Below, in pieces: positions 9,660 to 20,804 of a stretch of 64,000 nucleotides of DNA. The stretch is taken from contig CM020618.1 in NCBI GenBank assembly GCA_009829735.1, forward strand, positions 38,292,894-38,356,893, given 5' to 3'. Position 1 is the first letter of the stretch, and every line of letters begins with the position of its first letter. Under the pieces are notes generated by a model. That model ran no database searches and had not been told where the DNA came from. It worked only from the letters and a program-made list of their open reading frames with translations. The DNA is from Pyropia yezoensis (taxonomy: Eukaryota; Rhodophyta; Bangiophyceae; Bangiales; Bangiaceae). The translations under genes and the position numbers were made by a program.

Positions 9660-10580
9660 TGTGAGGACCCACCCAAAACCGGGGAGCCCTCAACGTACTC
9701 GTGGGGGTGTCAGCGGGCCCTGCGAGCCAATGGGGCGGCGGGGCACGGGGAAGAGGACGGTGGTCTCGACGGGGGTGGATCTGGGGAAGAAGATGGGCGC
9801 GACGTCGGTGGGGATCGAGGGTACAAAAGGTAAACAGTGTCTTTGGTCTGTGTCTGTGGTTGCCCCTCTCGTCTCCCCCAGTGGCGCCGACACCCACACA
9901 CTATATACTCGCGTCGGGGCACCCGAGGTGCCCCAAAGCATGCGTTTCCCCATCGCACCGTCAGTAGGCACAGAACGGTCCAAAAACAAAGCATGTCTCT
10001 CAGAACAAAGCATGGGCGGGCGTGCGCACTAAAGGAGTGCAGCCCCAGTTTGCCCGAAACGAAGGGGGTCCCGTGGATGGCGCCCAGCGCGCCCCACCAG
10101 CCGGCTCCACACGCCGATCGGCCAGAAGGTCCGACTGGCTGTAAGGGCCAGCAAGGCCAAATTCAATCAATCCAAAAGCCGGCGAGCCAGTCATATCTCA
10201 CTCAGCCGCCAGCGAAGATGTGCGGTGTCCTCAGCGTCGGTGAATCATGTGACTGGTCCTTGATGCCAGCTTTCAAGCAGCGCAGGGAATAAAATTCAGG
10301 CAGCACACACGGGGATGTCCGCCCGTGGTTGGTCGACGATGTCACTCGCTCCTCGTTGTCGAGTTTCGTCGTCCATGACAGGGTTCCGACAGTGCGTTGA
10401 CGGCGGCTTTCGTGCGGTCGGCCGACGTCCGCAAAATGTCAGGGATACAGCGTGGTGTCGCCCAGGGTAGTGGGGAATTGATGTGTCTTGGGGGGAGTTA
10501 TCGGGGCCGGACATGTAAGGAGAGGTCCCAGTCCATATCCCCTGGGTTCCGGGTGGCGATTTAAGGGGCAAATCCTTACA
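9660..10580 (-). repeat. 3' LTR of the family 1 retrotransposon
   Basis: 921 bp. In element orientation it begins TGTAAGG and ends CCTCACA, the short inverted ends typical of LTRs. A TATATAG box in element orientation lies near 9901-9908. Confidence 0.9.
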
Positions 10581-10600
10581 TCTCCCACCCCTTAGGACGC
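10581..10600 (-). other. Polypurine tract of the family 1 element
   Basis: Immediately before the 3' LTR, in element orientation, stands AAGGGGTGGGAGA (10581-10593). This is the expected primer site for plus-strand DNA synthesis. Confidence 0.7.
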
Positions 10601-13600
10601 GCGTCGAAGAAACGCGTCTAAAAATTCAGGGGCGTTCACAAGGTCTTGCTTTGTCAGCCAAGAGTTCTCACTGATGTCGCCGCCTTTCCATTTGACGAGG
10701 TACTGCAGTCGTCCACGGCGCTTTCGTGACCGTACAATGGAGTCCACTTCATACTCGACCGAGCCATCCGGAAATGCAACCGGGGGTGGAACGGGAGGAA
10801 GTCGACCATACGGATCAGCGCGGTACGGCTTGAGGAGGCTGGCATGGAAGGCGTTGTGAACTTTGCGATCGAGGACAGCTTGAGGAAGATCGAGACGAAA
10901 CGTCACGTCATTGATGCTCTCCGTGACTTTGAAGAGTCCGGAGTGTTTGGGCATCAGCTTACGAGCGCCTAGAAAAGCGTTGGGCAAGAGGTTCTTGGTG
11001 CTGAGGAGTACGTGGTCGCCCACAGTGATTGTGCATGGTCGGCGATGACGGTTTGCGTACGCCGAGCGCGTCTCATTGGCGCTCTTGATGGCGGCGATAG
11101 CCGTCTTTTGAGCATCGTGAAGTCTGGATAGCCAATCCGACACAGCAGGAAGATTTGAGTCCCTGCTGTCTAGGATGTCCATAGGCACGGTCCTTGGTTC
11201 GAACCCGTAGTTCGAGAAAAATGGAGAGTACGTGGTTACGGCATTAGGTGACCGGTTGTACGCAACTTCCGCGGCAACGAGGAAAAGGTCCCAGTCGCCT
11301 TGATGATGGCTGACGAAGTTTCTGAGGATTTCTTCAATTTTCTTGTTCATAATCTCAGTTTGGCCGTCCGTCTGCGGGTGGTAGGCCGATGAGGCTTTGA
11401 TCTTGACCTTGAGAATCTTTGTCAGTGACCGCCAGAAGTTGGAAAAAAAGATGGGGTCGCGGTCACAGACGACTTCTTGAGGTAGGCCGTGGTTGCGATA
11501 GACGTGATCGTGGTAAAGCTGAGCTGTGACCGGCGCTGTACATTCCGGCTTCATTGGTGCCAGGCGAATCATCTTGGTGAGTCGGGCATCAACGACATAA
11601 ATGCCGTTGTGGCCTCGTGGTGTCAGTGGCAGTGGGGTGATGAAGTCCATGGAGACACTTGCCCATCTTTGGCTTGGGGGTTCGAGTGGTTTGAGATGAC
11701 CCAGAGGTGAATGAGTGCTAGCCTTGTTCCGCTGGTACGAATCACATGATTGTACGTATCTTTGGATGTCCTGCCGCATAGACTTCCAGTAGTGATTGGA
11801 AGCAACGGCCTTGGTGGTTTTCTTCACTCCCATGTGCCCTTGGCACGGGACGTCGTGGTAGTCGTATAGGAGTCTTTGGCGTAGAGTACCAGCGGGGATG
11901 CAGGTACGGTCACCTCGTTTCAACAACCTCATATGAAACCGGTAGGGAGATACCGGGTCCTTGGCTAGGTCGGCAAACTCGGGGTCCGCTTTGTACTCTA
12001 GTTCTAGGGTGGCAAGGTCTTGATCACTGTGGTTGATGGTCATCAGGTTGTTGATTTCAGTTTTCTTGAGGGTTTCGTCAATGCTCTTGGTCAGCACTCG
12101 ACTGAGGAGATCTTGGTTGGGTTCGTGCTTGTCAGGGGCGTCTTGGGGTTGCCTGGAAAGGGCATCAGCTACGGCGTTGGAGATGCCTTTGATCGGGACA
12201 ATCTTGAACTGGAATTGATCCAGAAGTTCAAGCCACTTGACTTGGCGGTCGTTCAGCCTTTCTTGGGATCGCAGGTATCTCAGGGACTCGTGGTCGGTAT
12301 GGACCTCAAAGGGTCTTCCGTGGAGGTAGCAGCGCCAGTGCCGGATGGCTTGGACCACTGCGAGCAGCTCACGTTCGCGGATGCTGTAGCGTTGCTCGTG
12401 GACATTCAAGGTCAGAGAGAAGAATGCCACTGGACGCCGTCCCTTTCCGTCGTCTTGTTCGAAGACTGCGCCAATAGCATACCCGCTGGCATCAGTAGAC
12501 ACTTAGATGGGACATCGTTTGTCAAACGGCCTTAGTACCGGTGCACTTGTTGTCAGAGTCTGCAGCTGCTCGAAGGCTTTCTGGGCGTCCGGCGTCCACT
12601 CAAAGTCGACCTTCCCCGTCAACCTTGTAAGAGGGGTAGCAACTGCGGCCATTCCCTTGATAAATCGGCGATAGAAGTTGACCATACCGAGGAAGGACTG
12701 CAAGTCCTTCTTGCTCTTGGGGGTTGCCCACGTCCGAATGGCTTGGACCTTCTGGTCCTCCATGGAAAAGCCTGCGTCAGATATGACGTGGCCGAGGTAA
12801 TCGACAGTGGTTCAAGCGAATTGGCACTTACTGGCCTTGGCGTAAAGCTTGTGTTCTCGTAGCTTGGCCAGGGGTTTTCTCTGGTGCTTGAGATGATCCT
12901 CATAGGTTTCTCTGTAGACCAAAATGTCGTCTAAGTAGACGCAGATGAAGTCGTACAGGTAGGGTCTGAACACATCGTTCATCAAGTTCATGAAGACTGC
13001 GGGGGCGTTCGTCAGTCCGAAGGGTAGCACAGTAAACTCGTAGAATCCATACTTGGTCCGGAACCCTGTCAATGGGATGGTGTCAGGGTCCAGCCGGATC
13101 TGGTGGTAGCCAGAGCGGAGGTCAATCTTCGTGAAATACTTGGCCTTTCGTAGTTGATCAAAGATGTCATCGATACGTGGTAGAGGATATGCATTCTTGA
13201 TGGTGGCCTTGTTCGATGCTCGGTAGTCGATGCACATCCGCCAGCCGCCGTCCTTCTTCGCCGCAAATAGAACGGAGGAGCCCCACGGTGAGGCACTTGG
13301 CTGGATGAATCCCTTCCGAATCAGGGTCGCAAGTTGCGTCTTGAGTTCATCGACTTCCCACTCGGAGAGGCGGTACATACCGCTGCGACGTGGTTCAGCG
13401 TCGTCGGTCAGCTTGATGCTAAACTTGTGACTACGCTCGGGAGGGAGTCCGTCCGGGAGCACAGCCGGGAAGACGTCAGCGTACTCCTTGAGAATCTGTT
13501 GGACTTCATTTTTGTCTTCAGCTTCTCCCATAATGATGGAGTTGATGTCAAAGCTGCTTGAGGGGTCTTCAGACTGCAGGTAGATGGCGAATACAGGGGT

Positions 13601-14128
13601 CCATTGGATGAGGTCACGTGCGAGTCGTTGCCGGCTAATGAGGCCCTCCGGTTTCTTGAGGGAGGCGGTGATAGAAATATTCTTGTGGTTGAACTTAAAG
13701 GATATCTTGTTCTTCTTGTTGTTGATCTTGGCGCCCTTGTCATCGCGCCATTTCTTACCGAGGATAACGTCGTACGCACTGAGGTCGCATACGGCGAACC
13801 GTAGTCGTTCTTGGTAAAGGCCGATGTGAATCTCTAAGGGTTCAATGGTTTCAGCGAGTACATGGGAACGTCCATCGGGCATGTTTGCCGCGAAGTCCGT
13901 TTCAGTGGTCTTGACATTCAGGGTTTTCATGAGGCGCCTGGAGACGAAGTTGATGGGAGACCCGTCGTCGAACAGCACCTTAACAACATGGCCATTGACA
14001 GAAGCAGTAGAAAGCAGTAGCCCGAGACGCGGGCCTTCAAAGGGTGACGATTTGTTTTCCGGAACCAAAGGAGCATCTTTCACCGTTGTTGACGACGGTT
14101 GCTGCTTCAGTTCCGCTGGCCTTTTGGG
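10592..14128 (-). pseudogene. pol: Family 1 pol polyprotein with two in-frame stops
   Basis: Order of domains: aspartic protease ([10 protein letters not shown], where DTG or DSG is usual); reverse transcriptase with VYLDDIL; RNase H (VSTDASGYAIGAVF, then TDHESLRYL); integrase with an HHCC finger and DDE core (Asp in SMDFITPLP, Asp in CDRDPIFFSNFW, Glu in DGQTEIMNK); and a chromodomain (YEVDSIV to YLVKWKG to ENSWL) ending LDAFLRRAS. Two single stops break it: TGA near 12811, just after the reverse transcriptase core, and TAA near 12503, before RNase H. The frame is otherwise unbroken. It is entered from gag by a -1 shift at 14122-14128. Confidence 0.92.
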
Positions 14129-14985
14129 CAGTCCTTTGCCAGGTGCCCCTTTTCGCGACAGCAGAGGCAGAGTCCCTCGCGCACACAGCGCTGGCGCTCC
14201 TCTGGCGTGAGCTTCTCGACCTTGATGCTGGAAATGTCCATGGGGACGACACCCGTCGCAGACGGCTTCCCAGAGGTGCTGCTGAGGTTGTTCGTGAAGC
14301 GCGAGGCTCCAGCCTTGGCAGCTTCTACGCGCAGGGCGTCTGTCATTAGAGGCTCGAGTTCAGTGTAGTTCTTGAGGCACAATGCCTGCCAGATGTTCCG
14401 CTTCAGACCTCGTGTGTAGCGGTCAATCTTTTCCGCTTCAGCGATGTCTGGGATGTCCACGACGACGCTCAGGAAAGTCTTGTTAAACGTCCCGACGTCC
14501 TTAATCTGTCGCCATGCGTGCAGCTTGTCCCGTGCCGCCTGCGTCTTGTTCAGGGGACTGAAGCGCCGGATGAGTGCAGCACGGAAGGCGTCCCAGCTCG
14601 AAACGTCTGTAGTCTGACTCTAGGTATGCCACCAGTTGAACGCTTCTCCATCGAGATAGGTGCAAGCGACACGACACGCTTCGGCGGGTTCACTCAGCCG
14701 GACGTAGGAGTCCATGTGGGAGCACCACGCTTCAATGGTCCCGGGTTTGCCAGAAAACAGCCCGGGCTTGTTCGGCCGTGCGGGTTTTGCGTTCTCGCGG
14801 GCTGCTTTCGCCTTGGTCTCGGCGAGCTGCTGCTTCGTGTCTTCCAATTCCACCTTATGTGCCTCGAGCTCGTCACGCATTTGCGTCACAAATGTCGTAA
14901 GCTAATTCCATGCCTCGACACTGGGGGTGCCGGATGTCGACCCAGAAGTGACCGGGGTCCCGCCAGCAATACTCGAGGGGTCCAT
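14107..14985 (-). pseudogene. gag: Family 1 gag with two in-frame stops
   Basis: It starts at ATG 14985 and runs in one frame to TGA at 14107, 292 codons. It contains a coiled Glu/Lys/Gln stretch, a capsid-like part (KPGTIEAWCSHMDSYVRL, LDGEAFNWWHT, WDAFRAALIRRF) and a CCHC zinc knuckle ([14 protein letters not shown]). Two TAG stops interrupt it, near 14901 and at 14620, so no full-length Gag can be made without suppression. The capsid and knuckle identify it; the protein would package element RNA. Confidence 0.85.
14122..14128 (-). promoter_or_regulatory. CCCAAAA slippery heptamer at the gag/pol border
   Basis: On the minus strand the last zinc-knuckle codons read TGC CCA AAA GGC, eight codons before the gag stop (TGA, 14109-14107). 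This contains C CCA AAA, a canonical X XXY YYZ site. A -1 slip gives CCC AAA AGG and leads directly into the open pol frame. A small possible stem (ACCGT with ACGGT) lies about 30 bases downstream. Confidence 0.6.
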
Positions 14986-15328
14986 CGTTTCCAGGAGTTA
15001 ACTCCAGGAGTTACAATTGAATAGAACGGAGCGACCTCAACTTACAAGAAATGCCCAGTCGAAGTCCGGATAGATTTGTGTAAGTAGTTTGGTCAAGCGA
15101 CGTAGTGGCGCGCGACAATTGGTCAAGTGCCGCGGGATCGCGGCGCCGAGATCAAGAGCGTGCAACACTATTTCATTAAATCCAATCACAAGCAAGTCGT
15201 TCAAGGCCGCGCAATCGGCTTTTCGGTCGGCGTCCGCGCTCGGGCCCGAGTCTGTCTTGTCGGATTCTCACGCGGAGGGGGGATCAGAGGGGGAAAATCG
15301 GGCTCGCGCGGTAGATCACTGGGGGTTG

Positions 15329-16072
15329 TCAATCGGTGTTCCGCGCCAGCTGGCGGTGGTGCGCCTTGCCACGCAAGTGGCTTTCGAAGTGAACCACCGA
15401 ATCAAATTCACGCCCACAGGGATCGCAGCGTGGGAGAGTGGAAGGGCGGTTGACAGTATTGCGATGCCGACGTGAGTTGCGATGGTCGCGCAACACCGAT
15501 AGGCTGTTGCACGTCACACCGCGGGGCTTACACTGGTGTGTGCCCAGTGGGATGCGGCGGGCCTTGGCGATTCGGCGCTGTTCGCGCTGTTTCACCGCCC
15601 GCGCGGTGGTCGGCTCAATGTGCCCAATCAGCGGTGGGGGCGGCGCGATGAAACGGCGCGCCGGTTCCTGCGGGGGTAGCAGCAGGCGCCGGTTCGTCCG
15701 GGCCGCTGTGCCCGCCGAGGCAGGGCACTTGCCCTTGCCCGAGAGGGGGGGCTTGGGGGCGGTCCGCCCCAGCAGGGATAGGTGCGGGGGGGCCGCCTGG
15801 GTGGAGTTGGAGAAGGCGCCCGCCGGGGAGCTGCGTGCCCCCGGGTGGTCGTGCCCTCCCACGGGGCCGCGTGCCGACGGACTGCCGCGTGCCGACGAGC
15901 CGCGCGCTGCACCAGCGCCGCGGATCGTCGGGGGTGCGCGGGTCTTCGGGGGTGCGCGGGTCTCAGGGTTTCCACGTGACGTGGCCACCGTGTTGCGGGC
16001 CGTAGTGCCGGAGGATGCCGACGCGGCCGCCACAGCCGAGGAAGAAAATTCGGAACTTGATTTGGAACTCAC
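15329..16072 (-). CDS. Extra ORF between 5' LTR and gag, U1-type C2H2 zinc finger
   Basis: 247 codons on the same strand as gag and pol, in the leader where most Ty3/gypsy elements have no gene. The N-terminal half is Ser/Ala/Pro/Arg-rich and probably disordered. Near the C terminus is CDPCGREFDSVVHFESHL followed by RGKAHH, a CX2C-X12-H-X5-H finger of the U1/JAZ RNA-binding type. A degenerate second finger lies just before it (CKPRGVTCNSLSVL, then HRNSRRH). There is no ATG: the frame opens at GTG just after a TGA, so an upstream exon or damage is likely. It might assist RNA packaging; that is a guess. Confidence 0.5.
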   Translation of the reverse strand: MSSKSSSEFSSSAVAAASASSGTTARNTVATSRGNPETRAPPKTRAPPTIRGAGAARGSSARGSPSARGPVGGHDHPGARSSPAGAFSNSTQAAPPHLSLLGRTAPKPPLSGKGKCPASAGTAARTNRRLLLPPQEPARRFIAPPPPLIGHIEPTTARAVKQREQRRIAKARRIPLGTHQCKPRGVTCNSLSVLRDHRNSRRHRNTVNRPSTLPRCDPCGREFDSVVHFESHLRGKAHHRQLARNTD

Positions 16073-16283
16073 TGGGATTCAACAATCGGTTGACCAAAAG
16101 AAAAAATCCGTGACATCAAGCGCGATGGCAGTGTCAGGGAAATATTCTTTCGGTGTGATTCGTGGAACCCACTGCGTTCGTATTACAATGCCCGTGGCAA
16201 GCCAAACGCAGGGGGCAACACGACGTCACAATCGCAGGGAGGTCCAAATCACGCACGGAATCGCAGTCACCGCCAGGTAGAAA

Positions 16284-16307
16284 GTCGAACTACCTGAAGC
16301 CACCACA
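16284..16307 (-). other. Primer-binding site of the family 1 element
   Basis: Directly inside the 5' LTR, in element orientation, the sequence reads TGTGGTGGCTTCAGGTAG. The TGG start fits pairing with the CCA end of a tRNA. The tRNA identity was not assigned. Confidence 0.55.
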
Positions 16308-17228
16308 CGTGAGGACCCACCCACAACCGGGGAGCCCTCAACGTACTCGTGGGGGTGTCAGCGGGCCCTGCGAGCCAATGGGGCGGCGGGGCACGGGGAA
16401 GAGGACGGTGGTCTCGACGGGGGTGGGTCTGGGGAAGAAGATGGGCGCGACGTCGGTGGGGATCGAGGGTACAAAAGGTAAACAGTGTCTTTGGTCTGTG
16501 TCTGTGGTTGCCCCTCTCGTCTCCCCCAGTGGCGCCGACACCCACACACTATATACTCGCATCGGGGCACCCGAGATGCCCCAAAGCATGCGTTTCCCCA
16601 TCGCACCGTCAGTAGGCACAGAATGGTCCAAAAACAAAGCATGTCTCTCAGAACAAAGCATGGGCGGGCGTGCGCACTAAAGAAGTGCAGCCCCAGTTTT
16701 CCCGAAACGAAGTGGGTCCCGTGGATGGCGCCCAGAGCGCCCCACCAGCCGACTCCACACGCCGATCGGCCAGAAGGTCCGACTGGCTGTAAAGGCCAGC
16801 AAGGCCAAATTCAATCAATCCAAAAGCCGGCGAGCCAGTCATATCGCACTCAGCCGCAAACGAGGATGTGCGGTGTCCTCAGTGTCGGTGAATCATGTGA
16901 CTGGTCCTTGATGCCAGCTTTCAAGCAGCGCAGGGAATAAAATTCAGGCAGCACACACGGGGATGTCCGCCCGTGGTTGGTCGACGATGTCACTCGCTCC
17001 TCGTTGTCGAGTTTCGACGTCCATGACAGGGTTCCGGCAGTGCGTTGACGGCGGCTTTCGTGCGGTCGGCCGACGTCCGCAAAATGTCAGGGATACAGCG
17101 TGGTGTCGCCCAGGGTAGTGGGGAATTGATGTGTCTTGGGGGGAGTTATCGGGGCCGGACATGTAAGGAGAGGTCCCAGTCCATATCCCCTGGGTTCCGG
17201 GTGGCGAATTAAGGGGCAAATCCTTACA
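16308..17228 (-). repeat. 5' LTR of the family 1 retrotransposon
   Basis: 921 bp, colinear with 9660-10580. Its inner terminal base pair has changed (CG where the other copy has TG). About 2 percent divergence from its partner by eye. Confidence 0.9.
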
Positions 17229-17332
17229 GTGCTACAGACGGGAAGTCGGCGACGCCACGGGTGTCACCCGCATCGCCCGCTTCTCTCGCCTGGTACCGCT
17301 CTTTCGACGCTTCACCCTTTGAGAGCGCCCAT

Positions 17333-17512
17333 ATGGACGTCTCAGCCGTCGTTGCCTTGATGGCCAACACGTCGCTGGCGGACGAGTTGATGGGGGTGGA
17401 CACGCCAGACCGCGTGCGCGCGGCGCAGCGGTGGATGGATGCTGAGAGCGTCGTCGCTGCGATTGAAGAGACAATGGATATGGTTCTGGACGGGGAGGAG
17501 GACGACCAGTGA
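17333..17512 (+). CDS. Hypothetical small acidic protein or C-terminal exon
   Basis: ATG at 17333 gives 59 codons: a hydrophobic/acidic helical stretch (VSAVVALMANTSLADELMGV, DRVRAAQRWMDAESVVAAI) ending in an acidic tail DGEEDDQ. The frame is open upstream to the retrotransposon junction, so it may be the last exon of a gene that begins at the left end of the candidate giant element. No family recognised. Confidence 0.35.
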   Translation: MDVSAVVALMANTSLADELMGVDTPDRVRAAQRWMDAESVVAAIEETMDMVLDGEEDDQ

Positions 17513-18199
17513 GTGTTTTTCTACACACTTTTATTGTATTTGTTTTACGCTTGCCCCCAAATCATTCACTTGTCCGGATACAACCTCCGTGCGCCGTACC
17601 GCCACCGTCTGCGTCACGTCACCTGCGTGCCCCTCCGTACCCTGCCGTTCCCCTTGTACTCCCCATCTGCGGCCATGAGTTTCGGTTGGGCTCCATTTTC
17701 GCGAGCCCCCCCCGCACTTTTCGGTTGAGCACCGTTCTCGCGAGCCCCCCCCGCGTCCCCATCCCGCTCCGCCCCCCCCCCCCGCATCTCTCCTCCTTTA
17801 TGACGATCCTCCCAGTCGCAGACGAGGTTCGCCTCCTTTGTACGCCCGTCCCCTTCACATTTTTCCTGACCAAGTCAGAACAGGCATATTCGTACTTTGT
17901 AGGCTCGTTGTCGCGATTCCTCTCGCCACCTGACACATTACTGCACTTGGTGGTACATCAAGTCGGAACAGTACTGTTCCGACTCCAAATGGTGCGGTAC
18001 AGAAGTGGGCTACTTCCTCGGGAGACCCCTGGATATGATCGCGTACGCACTGTACCCTGGGTCCGCTCTTGCGACCCCCACCACCCCTCGTGGATGACCT
18101 GTGAGAGCGACACCCTGAAGTGCGTCCACCCCCAAAAACACCCGGTCCAAAAGGGGGTGGTACCCCGCCGGCGCGTGCCGCGACAGCCAGCCAGCCGCC
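17513..18199. other. Intergenic, with a perfect 24-bp palindrome
   Basis: No gene is supported. At 17961-17984 AGTCGGAACAGT is followed directly by its inverse ACTGTTCCGACT, a perfect dyad with no loop. Poly-C runs occur at 17706-17790. Confidence 0.5.
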
Positions 18200-20470
18200 A
18201 AATCGCCACCCGTGCTGCCACCACCGCCAGCCTGCCGCCGTCGCCGCCGCTGTGCGGCCGTCGCTGCCACCCCCGGCTCCCCGCCCGCGCCGCCCGACCA
18301 CCACCCCTGCTGTCGCCGCTGCTGGTCGGCCGTCTCCGCTCCCGCTGTGCGGCGGTCGCTGCCACCCCCGGCGCCCCGCCCGCGCCGCCCGACCACCACC
18401 CCTGCTGTCGCCGCTGCTGGTCGGCCGTGTCCGCTCCCGCTGTGCGGCGGTCGCTGCCACCCCCGGTGCCCCGCCCGCGCCGCCCGACCACCACCCCTGC
18501 TGTCGCCGCTGCTGGTCGGCCGTGTCCGCTCCCGCTGTGCGGCCGTCGCTGCCACCCCCGGCGCCCCGCCCGCGCCGCCCGACCACCACCCCTGCTGTCG
18601 CCGCTGCCGGTCGGCCGTCTCCGCTCCCGCTGTGCGGCCGTCGCTGCCACTCCCGGCGCCCCGCCCGCGCCGCCCGACCACCAACCCTGCTGTCGCCGCT
18701 GCTGGTCGGCCGTGTCCGCTCCCGCTGTGCGGCGGTCGCTGCCACCCCCGGCGCCCCGCCCGCGCCGCCCGACCACCAACCCCGCTGTCGCCGCTGCTGG
18801 TCGGCCGTCTCCGCTCCCGCTGTGCGGCAGTCGCTGCCACCCCCGCCGCCCCTCCTGCGCTGCCGGACCACCACCCCGGCTGCCACCCCGGCCGGCCTGC
18901 GGCTGCAGATTCCGCGGTGCGGCGGTCGCTGCCACCCCCGGCGCCCCGCCCGCGCCGCCCGACCACCACCCCGGCTGCCGCCGCGGCTGGCCTGCCGCCA
19001 CCGCTCTCGCGGTGCAGCCTTCGCTGGCACCCCCGGCGCCCCGCCCGCGCCACCCGACCCCCACGCCGGCTGTCGGCGCGGCTGGCCTGCCGCCGCCGCT
19101 CCCGCAGTGCGGCGGTCGCTGGCACCCCCGGCGCCCCGCCCGCGCCACCCGACCCCCACGCCTGCTGTCGCCGCAGCTGGCCTGCCGCCGCCGCCCTCGG
19201 GGTGCGGCGGTCGCTGGCACTCCCGGCGCCCCAACCGCGCTGCCCGCCCCCAACGCCTGCTGTCGCCGCGGCTGGCCTGCCGCCGCCGCTCCCGTGGTGC
19301 GGCGGTCGCTGCCACCCCCGCCGCCCCTCCTGCGCCGCCGGACCACCACCCCAGCTGCCACCCCAGCCGGCCTGCCGCTGCAGATTCCGCGGCGCGGCGG
19401 TCGCTGCCGCCCCCGGCGCCCCACCCGCGCCGCCGGACCACCACCCCGGCTGCCACCCCGGCCGGCCTGCCGCTGCAGATTCCGCAGTGCGGCGGTCGCT
19501 GCCACCCCCGGCGCTCCGCCCGCGCCACCCGACCACCACCCCGGCTGCCGCCGTGGCTGGCCTGCCGCCGCCGCTCTCGCGGTGCGGCGTTCGCTGGCAC
19601 TCCCGGCGCCCCGCCCGCGCCACCCGACCCCCACGTCTACTGTCGCCGCGGCTGGCCTGCCGCCGCCGCTCTCGCGGTGCGGCGGTCGCTGGCACCCCCG
19701 GCGCCCCGCCCGCGCCACCCGACCCCCACCGCAGCAGCCGCCGCGGCCGGCCGGCCGCCGTCGCTGCGGCAGTGCGGCCGCGGCTTCGATCGCCGGCGTG
19801 CCGCGCACGCGGCCGGATCGCCACCTCTGCCGCCGCCGCGGCTGGCCCGCCGCCGTAGCCAGGGTGTTGCGGCCGCCGCTGCAACCGCAGGCGTCCTGCC
19901 CACGCCGCGCGACCCCCACTTCCGCTGCCGCCATCACCGGTCTGCCGCCGCCGCTGCCGCGGTGCGGGAGTCGCTTCCCCTGCCGGCGGGCCGCCCGCGC
20001 CGCCCGACTCCCAACCCTGCTCCCGTCACAGTCGGCCTGTCGCCGCTGCAGCCGCGGTCCGGCCGCCGCTCCCGCCGCCGGCGTCCTGCCCACGCCGCCG
20101 GATCTGCATCCGTGCTCCCGCCACCGCCGGCCTACCGCCGCGGCTGCCACGGTGCGGCCGTCGCTCCCACCGCTGGCCTCGCGCCCGCGTGGCGGTATCG
20201 TCACCGCTGCTGCCGCCACTGCTGGCCCACCGCCGTCGCTGGCGCGGTGCGGACGCCGCTCCGACCACCGGCGTCCCGCCCGCGCCGCCGAATCGCCATC
20301 CCTGCTGCCGCCACCACCGGCCTGCCGCCGCCGCTGCCGCGGTGCGGCCTCAGCGGCCGTCGTAGGCCTCCGGCCCGCGCTGCTGCTACCGCTCGTCCGC
20401 CGCTGCGGCTGCGTTGGTGTCGCCGTCGCTCGTGCGGCGGTCGCGGGGCGGCCCCAGTGGCTGGACCTGC
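18200..20470. repeat. 95-bp GC-rich minisatellite, about two dozen units
   Basis: The phrase GACCACCACCCCTG recurs at 18296, 18391, 18486 and 18581, exactly 95 bases apart. Related but drifting units continue to about 20470. The DNA is almost purely G and C with very few A/T-containing stop triplets, so frames on both strands stay open for 500-990 codons. Because 95 is not a multiple of three, each frame cycles through three peptide versions. The coding look is therefore a composition effect. It lies directly upstream of the KDZ transposase gene. Confidence 0.9.
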
Positions 20471-20804
20471 ACTGACATAGGTGTCGCCAACTTGTTATCT
20501 TTGCTGCCGCTGCGGGAGTGCCAGCCCCACCGCTGCGGCCGCCGGCGGCCCGCACCCTCTGCGTTTTTTTCGGCGCTGCGGGCAGGCGACGCCCAATTTC
20601 GGGCTGCCGCCGATGCCACTGCATTTGCGATCGAGTGCCACCGCTGCACCGGCTGCGCTGTCGGGTGGGGTGATTCTGCGGCGGCGGCGTCGGCCGACGA
20701 GCGATCATTCTTAAAACCTCACCATCCCGCTCCAGTGCCTCGGCCGGCCGGTAGCCTTTATCCGGGCAGGAATGGATCCGTTTGCTTAAAGAGGCCTTTA
20801 AGGC

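Larger units (their letters stand above)
9655..17233 (-). mobile_element. Ty3/gypsy chromovirus, family 1, degenerate, with GTGCT target duplication
   Basis: The element proper is 9660-17228, between 921-bp LTRs. Its order on the minus strand is 5' LTR (17228-16308), primer site, extra zinc-finger ORF, gag, pol, polypurine tract, 3' LTR (10580-9660). GTGCT stands on both sides (9655-9659 and 17229-17233). Pol carries protease, reverse transcriptase, RNase H, zinc-binding integrase and a C-terminal chromodomain, the layout of a chromovirus. Gag and pol each have two in-frame stops. The LTRs differ at roughly 2 percent of positions by eye, so the insertion is not very recent. Confidence 0.92.

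Noticed and set aside
15438-16280. Plus-strand 280-codon ORF in the family 1 leader
   Set aside because: It is the shadow of the minus-strand zinc-finger ORF, which has a recognisable finger and the element's orientation.
17509-20475. Overlapping ORFs of 988, 786, 960 and 624 codons
   Set aside because: They lie on both strands of the 95-bp minisatellite and arise because the DNA is nearly free of stop triplets. The non-three period cycles the peptide.
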